This document shows positions 43,497-52,759 of a stretch of 64,000 nucleotides of DNA, one piece after another (position 1 is the first letter of the stretch; every line of letters starts with the position of its first letter). The stretch is from Jutongia hominis (GTDB taxonomy: Bacteria; Bacillota; Clostridia; Lachnospirales; Lachnospiraceae), in the NCBI RefSeq assembly GCF_014384965.1, contig NZ_JACRSW010000027.1:248001-312000 (forward strand). Reading direction: 5' to 3'. The notes under the pieces are model-generated. The model was given only the letters and a program-made list of their open reading frames with translations. It was not told where the DNA came from and did not search any database. Made by a program: the position numbers and the translations under genes.

Positions 43497-43581
43497 AGAA
43501 ATCCTCCTGTTTTGTCAGGCTGTATTGACATTGTATTTGAAAAAAAAGAGAATATGCCATTTGGCTTGTTCCCTTTTTGTG

Positions 43582-43610
43582 GAATATTTTTCTTTTGTGT
43601 TTCATAAAGT
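43582..43610 (+). promoter_or_regulatory. Predicted sigma-E promoter of spoIVA
   Basis: GAATATT (43582-43588), 14 bp and CATAAAGT (43603-43610) resemble the mother-cell sigma-E consensus (ATATT-N14-CATACAnT). spoIVA is a sigma-E gene in Bacillus. It lies 54 bp before the start. Confidence 0.6.
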
Positions 43611-43663
43611 GGTAACAAGACTAAAGAAAGAATCAGACAAAAAGGCAGGAATGGAGGAAAAAT

Positions 43664-45139
43664 ATGAGTGGCTTTAAAGTGTATCAGGATTTAGCAGAAC
43701 GAACCAATGGAGAATTCTATCTTGGCGTATGTGGTCCGGTTCGTACAGGAAAGTCTACATTTATAAAGAGATTCATGGAATTAATGGTAATTCCCGGAAT
43801 AGAAGATGAAAATGAAAAAGAAAGAACAACAGATGAATTACCGCAGTCAGCAGATGGAAAGACGATCATGACAACGGAACCGAAATTTATTCCGAAAGAA
43901 GCCGTTTCGGTCGACTTATATGGGGAAAATCAGGTAAAAGTCCGCATGATCGATTGTGTCGGTTATATTGTTCAGGAAGCAGAAGGTATTCGTGAAGAAG
44001 AAAATGAGCGTATGGTCATGACACCATGGTCAAAAGAGCCGATGCCGTTTTCCGAAGCGGCAGAATTCGGAACACGTAAAGTGATCCATGATCATTCCAC
44101 ACTTGGCATCGTAGTGACAACGGATGGAAGCTTTGGCGAAATTTCAAGAGAAGCATATGTTCCGGCAGAAGAAAGAACCATACAGGAATTAAAAAGTATC
44201 GGAAAACCATTTGTCGTTCTTTTAAATACTGTAAAACCATTTGGAGAGGAAGCCAAAGAACTGGCACGAAAACTCAGTGAAAAATATGAGGTATCGGTAC
44301 TTCCTGTAAATTGTAACCAGCTTCGCAATGAAGATATCGGACGTATCATGGAACAGATGTTATCGGTATTTCCGATTCGCCAGCTTGTTTTCCGTCTTCC
44401 CAAATGGGTAGAAATGCTGCCGATCGATCATTGGTTAAAGAAAGAGCTGATCGAAAGTGTGCGTAAGATCCTTGATAAAATATCACTTGTGCGTGATGTG
44501 ATCCGCGATAACTTCGCTGTCGATAATGATATGATCCGTGAATTTAAGATAGATAGTATAGGCATGGAAAACGGTATTGTGCAGATTGAGGCACTTTTTG
44601 ATGACAGCCGGTATTATCAGATCATCAGTGAACTGGTGGGAACACCGATTGAAGGCGAATATCAGCTGATCCATCTGTTAAAGGAATATGTAGGAAAGAA
44701 AGAAGAGATTGAAAAGCTGTCGGATGCATGGAAAGAGGTGCATGCAAAAGGTTATGGAGTGATCACACCGGGAACAGAAGAAATTGTCATCTCGGAACCG
44801 GAGATCATTCGTCATGGGAACAAGTTTGGTGTCAAGATCAAAGCAGTCAGTCCGTCTGTTCATCTGATCCAGGCGAACATAGAAACAGAGATTGCACCGA
44901 TCGTTGGCACACAGCAGCAGGCAGAAGACCTGATCCATTATATTGCCGGGCAGAATGCGGAGGCAGAAGAGTCCATTTGGGATACGAATATCTTTGGAAA
45001 GACCGTCAGACAGCTGGTAGAAGAAGGCATGACTTCGAAAGTGAACCGGCTGACAGAGGAAAGCCAGATGAAATTACAGGATACCTTGCAAAAGGTTATC
45101 AATGACAGCAACGGTGGCCTGGTCTGTATTATTATCTGA
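43664..45139 (+). CDS. spoIVA: Stage IV sporulation protein A (SpoIVA)
   Basis: ATPase that polymerises on the forespore surface and anchors the coat. The 491-residue protein has the SpoIVA Walker A motif GPVRTGKST near residue 25, the TTEPKFIP segment near residue 70, the DCVGY switch region, and the family's characteristic GTRKVI/DHSTLGIVVTTDGS segment, ending in a conserved C-terminal region (NDSNGGLVCIII). Full length. ATG at 43664 follows GGAGGA. Presence of an intact gene with a sigma-E-type promoter indicates an endospore former. Confidence 0.98.
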   Translation: MSGFKVYQDLAERTNGEFYLGVCGPVRTGKSTFIKRFMELMVIPGIEDENEKERTTDELPQSADGKTIMTTEPKFIPKEAVSVDLYGENQVKVRMIDCVGYIVQEAEGIREEENERMVMTPWSKEPMPFSEAAEFGTRKVIHDHSTLGIVVTTDGSFGEISREAYVPAEERTIQELKSIGKPFVVLLNTVKPFGEEAKELARKLSEKYEVSVLPVNCNQLRNEDIGRIMEQMLSVFPIRQLVFRLPKWVEMLPIDHWLKKELIESVRKILDKISLVRDVIRDNFAVDNDMIREFKIDSIGMENGIVQIEALFDDSRYYQIISELVGTPIEGEYQLIHLLKEYVGKKEEIEKLSDAWKEVHAKGYGVITPGTEEIVISEPEIIRHGNKFGVKIKAVSPSVHLIQANIETEIAPIVGTQQQAEDLIHYIAGQNAEAEESIWDTNIFGKTVRQLVEEGMTSKVNRLTEESQMKLQDTLQKVINDSNGGLVCIII

Positions 45140-45220
45140 TCCGGTGAAAAATGGTAAGAGTACATATGACTATGTGGAAACTTATAATGTATAATATTCA
45201 TGGCAAAAATTGTAAGCTGG

Positions 45221-45249
45221 TTGACAATTATTACATCACTTGCTATACT
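45221..45249 (+). promoter_or_regulatory. Strong sigma-A promoter for the SH3-NlpC/P60 gene
   Basis: TTGACA (45221-45226), 17 bp and TATACT (45244-45249) with an extended TGC: a near-consensus promoter about 105 bp upstream of the start. Confidence 0.8.
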
Positions 45250-45290
45250 TGTAATAGTTTTGTAACATTTGTGAATTTTTTGCAACAAAG

Positions 45291-45325
45291 GAACAAGGTG
45301 TTTCTAAATAGGAAATACCTTGTTC
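45291..45325 (+). promoter_or_regulatory. Leader hairpin in the NlpC/P60 5' UTR
   Basis: GAACAAGGTGTTTC (45291-45304) pairs with GGAAATACCTTGTTC (45311-45325). It is not followed by a T-run, so it is not a normal terminator; it sits 33 bp before the start and may affect mRNA stability or ribosome access. Confidence 0.5.
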
Positions 45326-45357
45326 TGTATAAAAAGTGATTGGAAATGAGGAATACC

Positions 45358-46623
45358 ATGAAAAAAAGATATCATAAATTTATTATGGCAGGCACGATTG
45401 TTGTATTGACAGGAAGTTTGGTTTCAATACATGGACAGGCTGTTTCAATTTCAAAGGAAAAGCCGCTTGCCGGAATCACACTGTCATTAGATCATTATTG
45501 TGAAACTGTGATCGCTGATGCACAGGAAGATGCAGCACAGGCACAAAAAGAAGCACAAAATGTACAGACAGGTGCGGTCAATACAACACAGCAGTCTGCT
45601 GAGGTACAGGATGTAGCAGCAACGGCTGCACCGGATCAGACTACATTGACAGATCTTACTCCGCAGGCAACAAAAGAGCCGGAACAAAAGATTAAATTAA
45701 GTGCAAAATATAAGAATTTAGGTATTGTAAAAGTAGACACATATTTGAATGTCAGAAAGAAGGCAAGTGAAAACTCTGCTTTAGTCGGAAAGATGACAAA
45801 AAATACAGGATGCGATATCCTTTCGACGAAAAAAGGCTGGTCAAAGATCCGTTCAGGAAAAGTCAAAGGTTATGTCAAAACAAAATATCTGATACAGGGA
45901 GAGGCAGCACAGCAAAAAGCATTGAAAGTTGCTTCCTTAAAAGCAATCGTAAAGACAGAGACATTAAATGTACGTTATCTGCCAAGTACAGATGCACCGA
46001 TCTATGATCAGTTATCAGAGGATGAAGATTATACGGTAGAAAAAGAAAATCTTACCGTTGAATATATGAAAAACTATGTCAAAAAGAAAAGCAGCAAGAA
46101 TGCGACAAAAGGTGTAGATCTGGATGCAATGTATGATGACCTTTCTAACTGGGTCATGCTTTCGATCGATGATGAAAAGGTGTTTGTCAGCAAGGATTTT
46201 GTTTCGATCAAGTATAAGCTAAAGAGTGCAGTATCTTTCAAAGAGTCTGACAGCAGTTCTTCTTCTGATTCAGGTAATGGTTCTATGGTCAGCTATGCAA
46301 TGCAATTTTTGGGGAACCGCTATGTATGGGGTGGTACAAGCTTGACAAACGGAACAGACTGTTCGGGATTTACAATGGGAATCTACAGACATTTTGGTAT
46401 TTCGATCCCTAGAACATCTGCGGCGCAGGCATCTGCATCCCGTAGCGTGAAAAGCTCCGAGGTACGTCCGGGCGATCTGTTCTTCTATGGAAGCGGTCAT
46501 GTCAGCCATGTAGCAATGTATATCGGCGGAGGAAAGATCATTCATGCAAGTAATGCCAGAGATGGTATTAAGATCTCAAATGCATACTACCGTAAGCCGT
46601 TAAAGATCGGACGTTTTTCATAA
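45358..46623 (+). CDS. Secreted SH3-domain NlpC/P60 peptidoglycan endopeptidase
   Basis: Cell-wall hydrolase of 421 residues. Signal peptide at about 1-27, an Ala/Gln/Thr-rich linker, one clear bacterial SH3 domain (about 115-180, TYLNVRKKASENSALVGKM, GYVKTKYL) and a second SH3-like segment (TETLNVRYLPSTDAP). The NlpC/P60 domain (about 310-421) has catalytic Cys in GTDCSGF, His in SGHVSHVAMYIG and the third polar residue in IIHASN. It should cleave the D-Glu-to-diamino-acid bond in peptide stems. Start at 45358 has GAGGA 5-9 bases upstream. It has a strong promoter, a structured leader and its own terminator. Confidence 0.93.
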   Translation: MKKRYHKFIMAGTIVVLTGSLVSIHGQAVSISKEKPLAGITLSLDHYCETVIADAQEDAAQAQKEAQNVQTGAVNTTQQSAEVQDVAATAAPDQTTLTDLTPQATKEPEQKIKLSAKYKNLGIVKVDTYLNVRKKASENSALVGKMTKNTGCDILSTKKGWSKIRSGKVKGYVKTKYLIQGEAAQQKALKVASLKAIVKTETLNVRYLPSTDAPIYDQLSEDEDYTVEKENLTVEYMKNYVKKKSSKNATKGVDLDAMYDDLSNWVMLSIDDEKVFVSKDFVSIKYKLKSAVSFKESDSSSSSDSGNGSMVSYAMQFLGNRYVWGGTSLTNGTDCSGFTMGIYRHFGISIPRTSAAQASASRSVKSSEVRPGDLFFYGSGHVSHVAMYIGGGKIIHASNARDGIKISNAYYRKPLKIGRFS

Positions 46624-46726
46624 AAAGGATGTATTATTCCTGTATGTCACATAAGAAGGCAGATTTTTTTGAATGACAGGAATACAGACATGCTTTTGGC
46701 ATATGGAATAAAATATGGTATATTTA

Positions 46727-46763
46727 GATACATCATAGGAAAATCCTGTGGTGTATCTTTTTT
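46727..46763 (+). terminator. Terminator of the NlpC/P60 gene
   Basis: GATACATCATAGGA (46727-46740) pairs with TCCTGTGGTGTATC (46744-46757) over 14 bp including two wobbles, loop AAA, followed by TTTTTT. Confidence 0.88.
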
Positions 46764-46879
46764 GTGGAATAGAAAATCCGTTGTTTCCTATAAAGCATAA
46801 AATGCTCTGTGAGGATGCAATTACCACACAGTGGAAAAACGGATCGTTATACATTTTAACGTTTTGGGAGGAAACTAAA

Positions 46880-48565
46880 ATGCTTTTTAAAATCTTAGTT
46901 GGTATTCTTATATTTGTAATTCTTTTTTTGTTAAAAGGATTTTATGATCGGCAAAAGTATAAAGATAAGATACAATTTCTGTTAAAACAGGAATGGGGAA
47001 TGGAAACAAGAGACGAATATAGCGATAAGATCTTTCGGAATATCTGCTTTTATCATGAACAAAAGAAAAAAGAGTCAGACATCGATGATATTACATGGAA
47101 TGATCTGGAGATGGATCAGATCTTTATGTTATTAAATCATACCAGAACATCAGCCGGTGAAGAATACCTGTACCATTTGCTACGCAGCCCTCTTTATCAG
47201 GAAGAAGAATTAGATAAGAGAGAACAGTTGATCGAAGAGATCACAAAACAGGAAGACAAGCGTTATGATCTTGAAATGGCATTGTGTGATATTGGTAAGA
47301 CAGACCAGATATCCGTGTATGAATTTTTAAGTTTGGCAAAAGAGTTAGATCAACTACAGGTAAAGCGTTTTCCGCATCTGATCGCATGTCTTGCAATGAT
47401 TGGTTCTGTTGTGATGCTGCCGTTCTTTCCGTCAGAAATGATCCTTTTGCTGTTTGTTGTTATGGCGGTCAATGCATATTTTTATTATAAGGCAAAAGCA
47501 GAAATGACATCGTATCTGGCATTGTTTTCTTTTATTTTGCGAACGATCAAAAAATGTGATGCGATCAGTTCCGTTGATTTTGTGGCAGCAAAAAACGAAC
47601 GAAGGCGGATGAAAGAGCTTGCAGGCAAGTTTCGGAAGTTTTCGAGATTTTCTTTTTTGGTATCCGGTGGAAGTTCGATATCAGGCAGTCTGTTTGATGC
47701 AGTCTTTGACTATGTCAGAATCTTGTGTCATGTCGATCTGATCAAAATAGGAACAATGATCAAAGAAGTTTGCAAATATGAGAAAGAATTATTAGAATTG
47801 TATGATATCATCGGCTATCTGGATGCGATCATCGCAATTGCCTCTTTTCGTGACAGTGTAGAAACATATTGTATTCCGCAATTTGAGATGGAAAAGGAGC
47901 ATTCCAAGCAGCTAAAAATGCAAATGCTATACCACCCGTTGATCAAAAATCCGGTCAAAAATTCAATTGATACCGACAAAAGTATACTCTTTACCGGTTC
48001 CAATGCATCCGGTAAATCGACATTTTTAAAAGCAGTAGCGATCAATGTATTATTTGCACAGACGATACATACGGTATTGGCAGACGAATATTGTTCGTCT
48101 TTTTACCGGATCTATTCGTCGATGGCATTGCGTGATGATATTTTATCACAGGAAAGTTATTTCATCGTTGAGCTCAAATCCTTAAAACGTATTTTTACCA
48201 AAATACGAGAAGATGATGTTGCGGTACTTTGCTTTATTGATGAGATATTGCGAGGTACAAATACCGTTGAGCGTGTGGCAGCATCTTCACAGTTACTAGA
48301 AGAAATTGCTAAAAAGAATGCTTTATGCTTTGCGGCAACGCATGATATTGAATTAACGTATTTATTAGAAGATATATATCAGAATTGTCATTTTGAAGAA
48401 GTGTTACAGGATGGTGATGTTTCCTTTGATTACCTGTTAAAAGAAGGAAGAGCAAATTCGAGAAATGCGATAAGACTTTTAGAAGTGATCGGTTTTGATA
48501 AAGAAGTCGTAAAGCGTTCACAGCAAAGAGTCGATCGTTTCTTACAAAAAGGAATCTGGGAATAG
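46880..48565 (+). CDS. Membrane-anchored MutS-family ATPase
   Basis: MutS-type protein of 561 residues. It has a hydrophobic N-terminal helix (residues 2-20, LFKILVGILIFVILFLL) and a second hydrophobic region at about 175-210, then helical lever-like segments and a MutS ATPase domain from about 360: Walker A TGSNASGKST, signature region ALRDDILSQESYFIVELKSL, Walker B VLCFIDEILRGTNTVER and ATHDIEL. The mismatch-recognition domain of MutS1 is absent. Start at 46880 follows GGGAGGA; an upstream in-frame start overlaps the previous terminator. Members of this membrane-associated subgroup have no established role; DNA mismatch repair should not be assumed. Confidence 0.88.
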   Translation: MLFKILVGILIFVILFLLKGFYDRQKYKDKIQFLLKQEWGMETRDEYSDKIFRNICFYHEQKKKESDIDDITWNDLEMDQIFMLLNHTRTSAGEEYLYHLLRSPLYQEEELDKREQLIEEITKQEDKRYDLEMALCDIGKTDQISVYEFLSLAKELDQLQVKRFPHLIACLAMIGSVVMLPFFPSEMILLLFVVMAVNAYFYYKAKAEMTSYLALFSFILRTIKKCDAISSVDFVAAKNERRRMKELAGKFRKFSRFSFLVSGGSSISGSLFDAVFDYVRILCHVDLIKIGTMIKEVCKYEKELLELYDIIGYLDAIIAIASFRDSVETYCIPQFEMEKEHSKQLKMQMLYHPLIKNPVKNSIDTDKSILFTGSNASGKSTFLKAVAINVLFAQTIHTVLADEYCSSFYRIYSSMALRDDILSQESYFIVELKSLKRIFTKIREDDVAVLCFIDEILRGTNTVERVAASSQLLEEIAKKNALCFAATHDIELTYLLEDIYQNCHFEEVLQDGDVSFDYLLKEGRANSRNAIRLLEVIGFDKEVVKRSQQRVDRFLQKGIWE

Positions 48566-48569
48566 CTTT

Positions 48570-48599
48570 TGTATAAAGTTATAAAACCGTGCAATACTA
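48570..48599 (+). promoter_or_regulatory. Possible sigma-G/F promoter of the BofC-like gene
   Basis: TGTATA (48570-48575), 17 bp and AATACTA (48593-48599) resemble the forespore sigma-G consensus (TGAATA-N17-CATACTA) with one change in each half. Bacillus bofC is a forespore gene, which agrees with the homology call. Confidence 0.4.
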
Positions 48600-48642
48600 G
48601 TAGAAAGAGAGAAGTGCTAGGAAAGAAAGGTACGGTGAAAAT

Positions 48643-49329
48643 ATGAAACAGAAAACATCTTATTGGCTGGTCGCATTGTTGATGGTATGCAGTGTGGTTT
48701 TTGGCGGACTGACCGGATATTTTTGTGCGTTTTATCATGTGAAAAGCAGTCAAAAGACATTTGAAAAAGAAATGCAAAAGGAAATGACAGCTTCGATCGA
48801 TGAAAATGTAAAGAAGGAAGCTTCGACAGCAGCAAAAAATGCGGTGAAAGAAAATATGAAGAGCATTCAGGCAGAAGCCTCAAACCAGAAGCTTAGTGTC
48901 GATACGGTCTATCAGGTACAAAAATATGATGCCGCCAGCAAACAGACTACAACGGAATATGAGACACTTCCCAAAGAGCTTGTAGGACTTGACCGTGACG
49001 AGACAGATGCATATTGCAAAAAATATATGAGCAGTCTGCCGGTGCAGGAATATTTAGATGGTTTGCAAAGCTTTGGCGTTGTTGCGTTTGCAAAAGACCG
49101 TCTGATCGTAAAGAAGATCTATGACAGCAGTAAAGTGACATATCGTTATTATCTGATTGCAATAGACGGAGAAGTTGTTGTATATTATGGAGATAAGAAT
49201 ACGATCTATGAATATACCGGGATCGAGACAAAAAATCTGACCACAGAAGAAAGAACACAGTTAAAAAAAGGCGTAGAAGTCAAAGATGAAAATGAGTTAT
49301 ATAGTATATTGGAAAATTATTCTTCCTGA
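48643..49329 (+). CDS. Membrane-anchored protein with BofC-like C-terminal domain
   Basis: A 228-residue protein with one N-terminal membrane segment (about 8-30), a charged helical region (about 35-90, rich in Lys, Glu and Ala) and a C-terminal domain (about 105-225) with ETLPKELVGLDRDETDAY, LIVKKIYDSS, YYLIAIDGEVVVYYG and a terminal KDENELYSILENY. This pattern resembles the C-terminal domain of BofC, an intercompartmental signalling protein that restrains SpoIVB protease. The N-terminal BofC part differs, so it is called BofC-like, not BofC. The forespore-type promoter motif is supportive. Moderately sure. Confidence 0.6.
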   Translation: MKQKTSYWLVALLMVCSVVFGGLTGYFCAFYHVKSSQKTFEKEMQKEMTASIDENVKKEASTAAKNAVKENMKSIQAEASNQKLSVDTVYQVQKYDAASKQTTTEYETLPKELVGLDRDETDAYCKKYMSSLPVQEYLDGLQSFGVVAFAKDRLIVKKIYDSSKVTYRYYLIAIDGEVVVYYGDKNTIYEYTGIETKNLTTEERTQLKKGVEVKDENELYSILENYSS

Positions 49330-49472
49330 TGATGCAAAGCAGATGGTTCTTTTGCATAAAAGGAAAAAAATAATTTAACCATACAATTCATTTTATGATA
49401 GAAAAGAAAGTTTATATGCTAAAAACAATCTGATCATATATCTTTATGATAGAAAGAAAGGGAACAAAAGAA

Positions 49473-50723
49473 ATGCGCAGTATAGAAGTGCTTGTTCTCG
49501 GAGGAGGAGCTTCCGGGATGATGGCAGCGATCATGGCGGCAAGAGAACATGCTCATGTGATGATCCTAGAAAAAAAGAACCGGCTTGGCAAAAAATTGTT
49601 AGCAACCGGAAATGGCAGATGCAATTTTACAAACAAAGTGCAAAAAAAAGAATGCTATCGTGGAAAAGATGCAAACTTTGCATGGAATGCCATGCAGCAT
49701 TTTTCGGCAGAAGATGCGATTGAATGGTTTGACCAAATCGGTATCCTGGCAACAGATAAAAACGGCTATATGTATCCGGCAGCAAATCAGGCAACCGTGG
49801 TATTACATGCTTTAGAAAACGAATTAAAGCGTCAGAAAGTCGAAGTGAAACTCGAAGAAGCAGTGCTTTCGGTACAAAAAGATTCCAAAAGAAACGATGG
49901 CTTTGTAGTTACAACGGATCAAGACAGTTATGTAGCAAAAAGAGTGATCGTTGCAACAGGCGGGATGGCTGCTCCGGTGCATGGAAGTACGGGAGACGGC
50001 TATGAGTTTGCTGCGGCATTCGGACATCAACTGGTATTACCTGCCAGTGCATTGACTTCTATTGTATTAGAAGGCAACTTTATGAAAAAGTGGAGCGGTA
50101 TCAGAATACAGGGAGAAGTTTTCTTATACGATCAGGATGACGAGCTGCTTGCTAAAGACCGGGGGGAGATTCAGATGGTTGCTTACGGAATATCAGGCAT
50201 TCCGGTCTTTCAGGTCAGCCGTTTTGCCGCGGTCGAATTACAAAAGAAAAGAAAGCCATATCTTGTATTAGACAGTATGCCGGATCATTCCAAAGAATGG
50301 ATCGTGAAACAGATTGTACGCAGGGCAGAATGGAATCCCAAACAGTCTTTTGGCGATCTGATAGAAGGACTGCTTCCTGATAAGCTTGGACTGGTTCTTT
50401 TGCAGCAATGTCATATTGATCCGGCAAGTAAAGCAGAACAGTGCCTGCCAAAGAAAATACAGCAGCTTGCCCAAAAGATCAAGCATAATGTCCTTACGAT
50501 CAAAGAAGTAAGCGGCTTTGAAAAAGCACAGGTTACGGCAGGCGGTCTCGCAACCGGTCAGGTCGATCCGGATACCATGGAATCAAAATTATGCAAAGGT
50601 TTATATTTTACTGGTGAGCTTTTAGACATTGACGGAATCTGTGGAGGCTATAATTTGCAATGGGCATGGACATCCGGTTATCTGGCAGGAAAAGCCTGTG
50701 GGATGCGTCATAAAGAACGTTAA
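49473..50723 (+). CDS. HI0933/YhiN-family flavoprotein (NAD(P)/FAD-dependent oxidoreductase)
   Basis: Soluble flavoprotein of about 416 residues. The N-terminal dinucleotide-binding motif LGGGASGMMAAIMAA is followed by the family signature KKLLATGNGRCNFTN; a central domain and a C-terminal FAD motif (GELLDIDGICGGYNLQWAWTSGYLAGK) complete the HI0933 fold. Family members are described as aminoacetone-oxidase-like or unknown. Start at 49473 (MRSIEVLV) follows AAAGGGA. The next gene, 30 bp downstream, is also a flavoprotein, and such pairing is common in Lachnospiraceae; a joint role is not known. Confidence 0.9.
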   Translation: MRSIEVLVLGGGASGMMAAIMAAREHAHVMILEKKNRLGKKLLATGNGRCNFTNKVQKKECYRGKDANFAWNAMQHFSAEDAIEWFDQIGILATDKNGYMYPAANQATVVLHALENELKRQKVEVKLEEAVLSVQKDSKRNDGFVVTTDQDSYVAKRVIVATGGMAAPVHGSTGDGYEFAAAFGHQLVLPASALTSIVLEGNFMKKWSGIRIQGEVFLYDQDDELLAKDRGEIQMVAYGISGIPVFQVSRFAAVELQKKRKPYLVLDSMPDHSKEWIVKQIVRRAEWNPKQSFGDLIEGLLPDKLGLVLLQQCHIDPASKAEQCLPKKIQQLAQKIKHNVLTIKEVSGFEKAQVTAGGLATGQVDPDTMESKLCKGLYFTGELLDIDGICGGYNLQWAWTSGYLAGKACGMRHKER

Positions 50724-50753
50724 AAAGATAAGAAAGCATAAGTGAGGAATGAC

Positions 50754-52451
50754 ATGATACATATGAGTCAGGTAAAAGTTCCGGTCAAAGAACTGGTAAA
50801 AAAGGCAGAACCGGAATTGTTTTGCAAAGGAAAGATTGGAAAGGCAGAAGAAGAACTTGTCAAGAAAGCGGCTGCAAAGCTGATCAAAATGCCGATAGAA
50901 GAGATTACTTTTTTCTGTATTGAAAAAAAATCGATGGATGCACGAAAGAAAAACAATATCCAATACATTTATCGTGTCTCTTTATCAGGAAGCAAAGAAC
51001 AAAAACGAGTGAAACAATATGGGAAAAATGATGTTTCTTATGAAAAAGATTGTGTAATAAAAAATATACCGGCAGATGAACGGTGCAAAAATGGCAGACA
51101 AAGCAATCAGACAAGTGATCCTAAAGAACAGGTGTTTCAGAATGGAAATGATACAAAAAAAACAGTGATCGCAGGTTTTGGACCTGCCGGAATGTTTGCA
51201 GCGTTAGAACTTGCAAGAGCCGGAAAGCAGCCGGTTGTTTTGGAACGAGGTCTTGAAGTTGAAAAACGACAGGATAAAGTAGATGCATTCTGGAAAGGAA
51301 AAGGTTTGGATCCCGAATGCAATGTACAATTTGGCGAGGGCGGTGCCGGTACTTTTTCGGATGGAAAGCTCAATACTTTGGTAAAAGATCCATCCGGAAG
51401 AAACAAACAGGTACTTCGCACTTTTGTGGAATTTGGTGCACCGGAAGAAATCTTATATTTGCAAAAACCGCATATTGGAACCGATGTCTTAAAAAAAGTC
51501 GTTAAAAATATCAGGGAAGAGGTACTGTCTCTTGGCGGCACGATTTATTTTGGCGCAAAAATGGAACACATTATCATAAAAGATGGCAAGGTGCAGGAAG
51601 TAATGGCAACGATTGACGGTCAGAAAAAGAATTTTTTGTGTGATGCGCTGATCCTTGCAATCGGACATAGTGCGAGAGATACGTTTTCGATGCTAAAGGA
51701 AAGCGGGATAAAGATGGAGCAAAAAGCATTTGCCGTAGGTGTCCGCATAGAACATCCGCAGGAAATGATCGGCCGGTCGCAATATGGGGAATGGTATACC
51801 AAGCTTCCGACAGCAGAGTACAAAGTAACACACCAGACAGCACAAAAAAGAGGTGTCTATTCTTTTTGTATGTGTCCGGGCGGATATGTTGTCAATGCAT
51901 CCTCAGAAGAAGGCATGTTAGCTGTCAATGGAATGAGTTATTCTGGAAGGGATAGTGCGAATGCAAACAGTGCGATCGTAGTCACCGTTGATCCAAGTGA
52001 TTTTGGCTCAGCGGATGTTCTGGCAGGAGTTGCTTTTCAGCGTAAACTCGAAAAAGCAGCCTATGAAGCGTCTAATGGAAAGATACCGGTACAGTTGTTT
52101 GGTGATTTTCTGGCTAATCGGTGCAGTACAGGTTTCGGAAGTTTTATGCCGCAGATGAAAGGCGGTTATGATTTTGCAAATGTGCGTGCAATCTTGCCGG
52201 TTGTTATCGGTGACGCAATTGCAGAGGGGATACAGGCATTTGACCGCAGGATCAAAGGATATGGAAGAGAGGATGCGATTTTATCAGGTGTAGAAAGCAG
52301 AACATCTTCTCCGGTGCGTATGGTGCGTAATGAAGCATTAGAGTCGAATATACAGGGGTTATATCCTTGCGGAGAAGGTGCCGGATATGCAGGCGGGATC
52401 ACATCGGCTGCGATGGATGGCATCCGTGTGGCACAGATGTTATTATTATAA
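50754..52451 (+). CDS. FAD-dependent dehydrogenase of the COG2509 family
   Basis: A 565-residue flavoprotein. An N-terminal RNA/ligand-binding-like region (residues 1-125, with two KxxxK segments VKVPVKELVKKAE and PIEEITFFCIEKKSMDARKK) precedes the FAD domain from about 138 (VIAGFGPAGMFAALELARAG, then QFGEGGAGTFSDGKLNTLVKD, a family signature) and a C-terminal GEGAGYAGGITSAAMDGIRVA motif. Start at 50754 (MIHMSQVK) is 5 bases after GAGGA; a GTG at 50742 is less likely. Function of the family is not established. It is probably co-transcribed with the preceding flavoprotein gene. Confidence 0.9.
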   Translation: MIHMSQVKVPVKELVKKAEPELFCKGKIGKAEEELVKKAAAKLIKMPIEEITFFCIEKKSMDARKKNNIQYIYRVSLSGSKEQKRVKQYGKNDVSYEKDCVIKNIPADERCKNGRQSNQTSDPKEQVFQNGNDTKKTVIAGFGPAGMFAALELARAGKQPVVLERGLEVEKRQDKVDAFWKGKGLDPECNVQFGEGGAGTFSDGKLNTLVKDPSGRNKQVLRTFVEFGAPEEILYLQKPHIGTDVLKKVVKNIREEVLSLGGTIYFGAKMEHIIIKDGKVQEVMATIDGQKKNFLCDALILAIGHSARDTFSMLKESGIKMEQKAFAVGVRIEHPQEMIGRSQYGEWYTKLPTAEYKVTHQTAQKRGVYSFCMCPGGYVVNASSEEGMLAVNGMSYSGRDSANANSAIVVTVDPSDFGSADVLAGVAFQRKLEKAAYEASNGKIPVQLFGDFLANRCSTGFGSFMPQMKGGYDFANVRAILPVVIGDAIAEGIQAFDRRIKGYGREDAILSGVESRTSSPVRMVRNEALESNIQGLYPCGEGAGYAGGITSAAMDGIRVAQMLLL

Positions 52452-52537
52452 AGCAGAAAATGTTATAGAGTCGGCTTGCGGTATTGAAGCAAAATTCATG
52501 ATATAAAATAAGTATAAGAAATGAGAGGAAAACAAAT

Positions 52538-52759
52538 ATGGATGATAAGAAAGTAGCAAGGATCAATGAGTTATATCACAAATCAAAGGCAGAAGGACTG
52601 ACTGCGGCTGAAAAGAAAGAACAGCAGGAACTTCGCGGAGAATATTTAGCATCGATCCGAAATAATATTACGAGCCAGTTAAATAATGTAGTTGTTGTTC
52701 ATCCTGACGGAAAGAAAGTGGATTTAGGAGAGGAACACAGAAAAAAATATGGAAAATAA
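52538..52759 (+). CDS. DUF896 (YnzC-like) small protein
   Basis: A 73-residue helical protein matching the DUF896/UPF0291 family: KKVARINELYHKSKAEGLTA, then AEKKEQQELRGEYLASIRNNI, then a HPDGKKVDL tail. B. subtilis YnzC folds as a helical hairpin and is linked to the SOS-regulated yneA operon, but no SOS box is seen here. Its last 11 bp overlap the start of the 5-formyl-THF cyclo-ligase gene, implying translational coupling. Role unknown. Confidence 0.92.
   Translation: MDDKKVARINELYHKSKAEGLTAAEKKEQQELRGEYLASIRNNITSQLNNVVVVHPDGKKVDLGEEHRKKYGK

Noticed and set aside
46748-46879. Upstream extension of the MutS-family gene
   Set aside because: It overlaps the NlpC/P60 terminator and lacks a ribosome site; the ATG at 46880 follows GGGAGGA.
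49380-49387. CATACAAT, a perfect sigma-E -10 box before the YhiN-like flavoprotein gene
   Set aside because: No -35 element occurs at the right distance and the gene has no sporulation link.
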